15,400 nucleotides of DNA from an uncultured Actinomycetes bacterium (GTDB lineage Bacteria; Actinomycetota; Actinomycetes; S36-B12): assembly GCA_903918595.1 (NCBI GenBank), contig CAIXFB010000428.1, forward strand, positions 1-15,400, written 5' to 3'. This document shows positions 13,852 through 15,400 of this stretch, one piece after another. The notes beneath the pieces were generated by a model. The model was given only the letters and a program-made list of their open reading frames with translations, ran no database searches and was not told the origin of the DNA. The position numbers and the translations under genes were made by a program. How positions within the stretch are numbered: position 1 is the first letter of the stretch; every line of letters starts with the position of its first letter.

Positions 13852-13880
13852 ACTATTCCACCAAGTCGGATATTCCGCAA
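13852..13880 (-). promoter_or_regulatory. Candidate promoter of the hydrolase-monooxygenase-IclR operon
   Basis: Leftward, TTGCGG (13880-13875) and AATAGT (13857-13852) are spaced by exactly 17 bp; the predicted transcript start falls at the edge of the shared 17-bp element. Two symmetric boxes overlap it: CGGA-ATA-TCCG (13877-13867) and GGA-ATAG-TCC (13859-13850), possible sites for the IclR regulator. The hexamer matches are only moderate. Confidence 0.35.
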
Positions 13881-13885
13881 GGGTT

Positions 13886-13905
13886 TCTGTAAAATTCATT
13901 ACAGA
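13886..13905. promoter_or_regulatory. Perfect 7-bp-arm palindrome, candidate operator
   Basis: TCTGTAA-AATTCA-TTACAGA is a perfect inverted repeat of 20 bp lying just upstream of the candidate -35 of the hydrolase operon. The position suits an activator site, for example for the IclR protein encoded at the end of the operon, or a regulator of the ABC transporter unit. Confidence 0.45.
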
Positions 13906-13911
13906 TCTTTG

Positions 13912-14062
13912 TGGCCAATATGTTGCCCAGCTGGCAGTTTCCTCAGGCAGCCATCCAGAACCAAAGAATTCGACAAACCTCAATTGAACATCTCTGGTTG
14001 GTCGTTTTGCCCTATTTTTTGCTAATTGTCGGGTGACCTCTGATCTACAGCCATATTGGCCA
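13912..14062. repeat. Pair of 11-bp inverted repeats in the hydrolase/ABC intergenic region
   Basis: TGGCCAATATG (13912-13922) is repeated exactly in inverse as CATATTGGCCA (14052-14062), 129 bp apart. The right copy lies within the palindrome ATTGGCCAAT (14056-14065). The region between (13923-14051) has no credible gene and is comparatively A+T-rich. No target duplication is seen at the ends. Paired operators or the relic of a small mobile element are both possible. The rest of the 293-bp gap holds the promoter-like sites listed separately. Confidence 0.45.
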
Positions 14063-14071
14063 ATGAACCAA

Positions 14072-15166
14072 CTACGCAGAACCAGCCCGGTTTCGCACGA
14101 TTTTCGCTAACGCAACCGCAATCACCAGTCCGGCACCGTAGAACACATTTTGAATCCAACCGGAAAAGCCGAGCAGTTGGAGGCCGAAAATTCCGGTGGC
14201 AAGGAAGTAGATAGCGATCAATGTGCCGATGGGGTTGAACATGCCCGGCTGCACAACCGCGGTACCAAGGAATACCGCAGCGAGTGCCGGCAGCAAATAG
14301 ATGGTTGCAGAACTGGAACTAAAGCCACCCACTGTTGACACCAAGATCACACCCGCCATCCCAGACAGCAATCCGCCAACCATGTAGGCACCCGCCCGAA
14401 TCCCTTGGACCGGGATTCCTGCCAGCCTCGCTACCTCCCGGCTGGAGCCGACGAAGATCATGTGTCGACCCAGTGGGGTGAAAGCCAGGATGTAGGCAAT
14501 GATCAGGCCCAGCGCAATTCCGTAATAGAAGGATGCGGGCATGCCCAAGATTCGGTAATTCGACAAATTGCTGAATGCATCGTTTGAGACCGAAACGATG
14601 TTGCTGCCGGAGATGAACTCGGCAAGCCCCAAGAGCAGTGTTCCTGTTCCAAGCGTGACAACGAACGACGAAACCTCCAACACCACAACGAAGAATGCAT
14701 TGACCGCACCGCAGATCACGCTGGCCGCTAGGGCAATAGCTACCGCCACCCAAATGTTCACGCCATGAAGTCCGGCTAGAACTGTCACCATCGTGGCGGA
14801 GAGACCCATAATCGAGGCGATGGACAGATCGAACTCACCAACTACCAAAGTGACGAGCGCGGCCATGGCCAAAAAGACCAGAACTTGCTGAGAGCCAAAA
14901 ATGGACGTGAAAGCTGCTCCAGTTCCGAACTTATCTGGCATCAACGCGTAGAAGACCAGCGCCATCACAAACCACACCACTACGAGTGCATATTTACTCG
15001 TGATGGTGTGTAGCCAGGATGGCTCGTACTGCTTGCGAAGGGTCACTCGAGAAGGGGCAGGAGCCGCTTCTGCCACGTCGCCATCGTCACTGATGATCCG
15101 ACCGGATGCGTCTGTGTCACCACTTAGGCGGGCCGCTGCACTCTCGTTTTGCGGATCAATGCTCAT
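14072..15166 (-). CDS. ABC transporter permease, RbsC-like (sugar/purine/autoinducer-type importer)
   Basis: ATG 15166 is preceded by GGAGGAC, giving 364 aa; the frame extended to 15244 has no such signal. After a polar cytoplasmic N-terminus of about 57 residues, acidic and Ala/Ser-rich, there are about 8-10 hydrophobic helices. The family marker VVGEFDLSIASIMGLSATMVTVLAG corresponds to the GG-DLSVGS-M-L motif of RbsC/XylH-type permeases, and LGRHMIFVGSSREVARLAGIPV is the conserved cytoplasmic coupling loop. The gene overlaps the upstream ATPase gene by 11 bp, indicating one transcript. These importers normally carry sugars, nucleosides or related small molecules. Its place beside the catabolic cluster raises the possibility of uptake of the aromatic substrate or its conjugate, which is inference. 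Confidence 0.92.
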   Translation of the reverse strand: MSIDPQNESAAARLSGDTDASGRIISDDGDVAEAAPAPSRVTLRKQYEPSWLHTITSKYALVVVWFVMALVFYALMPDKFGTGAAFTSIFGSQQVLVFLAMAALVTLVVGEFDLSIASIMGLSATMVTVLAGLHGVNIWVAVAIALAASVICGAVNAFFVVVLEVSSFVVTLGTGTLLLGLAEFISGSNIVSVSNDAFSNLSNYRILGMPASFYYGIALGLIIAYILAFTPLGRHMIFVGSSREVARLAGIPVQGIRAGAYMVGGLLSGMAGVILVSTVGGFSSSSATIYLLPALAAVFLGTAVVQPGMFNPIGTLIAIYFLATGIFGLQLLGFSGWIQNVFYGAGLVIAVALAKIVRNRAGSA

Positions 15167-15400
15167 GGTGTCCTCCAGTTGCTGATGTCGTGTCTTCATA
15201 GATGGCATCCAAGACATCATCGGCATTCTCGGTTCGTAGTTCAACCAATGGTTGGTGTAGTCGAAAAACGAGGATTCGATCGCACACGTCGACTAAGTCC
15301 GATGGTTCGATACTCACCAGAAGTACTCCGATGCCCTCAGCAGCGTTATCGCGAATGGCCTGCAGCAAGTCCCGACGAGCACCGACATCGACCGCCTGCG
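15156..15400 (-). CDS. ABC transporter ATP-binding protein, RbsA-like (C-terminal part only)
   Basis: The frame is open from the right edge to the stop at 15158-15156, giving the last 80 residues. It begins QAVDVGARRDLLQAIRDNA, followed by GVLLVSIEPSDLVDVCDRILVF. This is the region after Walker B/D-loop in the second nucleotide-binding domain of RbsA/MglA-type ATPases (typically PT-GVDVGA...LI...A..G.A.L..SSEL.EL...CDRI.V), including the switch region; here the usual SSE is SIE. Walker A and B lie beyond the window. Its end overlaps the permease start by 11 bp. The C-terminus GGHHEH is His-rich. Confidence 0.88.
   Translation of the reverse strand, partial: QAVDVGARRDLLQAIRDNAAEGIGVLLVSIEPSDLVDVCDRILVFRLHQPLVELRTENADDVLDAIYEDTTSATGGHHEH

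Noticed and set aside
13711..13983. 90-codon minus-strand frame overlapping the hydrolase start
   Set aside because: It overlaps the hydrolase N-terminus in another frame, has no recognisable domain and covers the promoter-like elements.

Overview
The window looks like a chromosomal stretch from an actinobacterium. The moderately high G+C (roughly mid-50s % by eye), the frequent GTG starts with strong Shine-Dalgarno sequences, the HmuT/HtaA-type heme-uptake proteins and the Hsa/Bph-like aromatic-catabolism enzymes all fit that phylum. Nothing here fixes the genus. I see no rRNA, tRNA, CRISPR array, transposase or integrase.

Region 1 (1-1899) is a heme/iron-acquisition corner. A truncated HmuT-like substrate-binding lipoprotein runs leftward off the edge. 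It is divergent from two secreted, disulfide-containing proteins in tandem; the first carries the Ig-like domain that accompanies HtaA-type surface heme proteins, and the second is a diverged relative with an extra C-terminal domain. Region 2 (1930-3523) is a leftward two-gene unit: a small membrane protein of the superinfection-immunity family whose 3' end overlaps the start of a secreted trypsin-like protease.

Region 3 (3588-13778) is the main content: a meta-cleavage pathway for a phenolic or catecholic compound, split into blocks. The leftward operon 6357-3588 encodes 2-hydroxypenta-2,4-dienoate hydratase, acylating acetaldehyde dehydrogenase and 4-hydroxy-2-oxovalerate aldolase, which take the cleavage product to pyruvate and acetyl-CoA. 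Divergent from it are a 438-aa regulator made of two TetR repressors in one chain and, with a 4-bp overlap, a GlcG/HbpS-like protein. Next come a leftward type I extradiol dioxygenase, preceded by an internally deleted remnant of a C-C hydrolase gene; a rightward Bcr/CflA-type MFS transporter; and a leftward operon of an intact C-C hydrolase, an HsaA-like flavin-dependent monooxygenase and an IclR regulator. Together these could hydroxylate a phenol to a catechol, cleave the ring, hydrolyse the product and feed central metabolism. The flavin reductase partner and any substrate-specific upper pathway are not in the window.

Region 4 (14072-15400) is the end of a leftward RbsA/RbsC-type ABC importer: the ATPase C-terminus and the complete permease.

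The most interesting signal is a 17-bp element, CTAGA-nn-GATCACTACA, present in the same orientation about 50-56 bp upstream of both the double-TetR gene and the hydrolase-monooxygenase operon. It probably ties the separate blocks into one regulon. The second is the in-place internal deletion that leaves the start and the last 63 codons of a second hydrolase gene.
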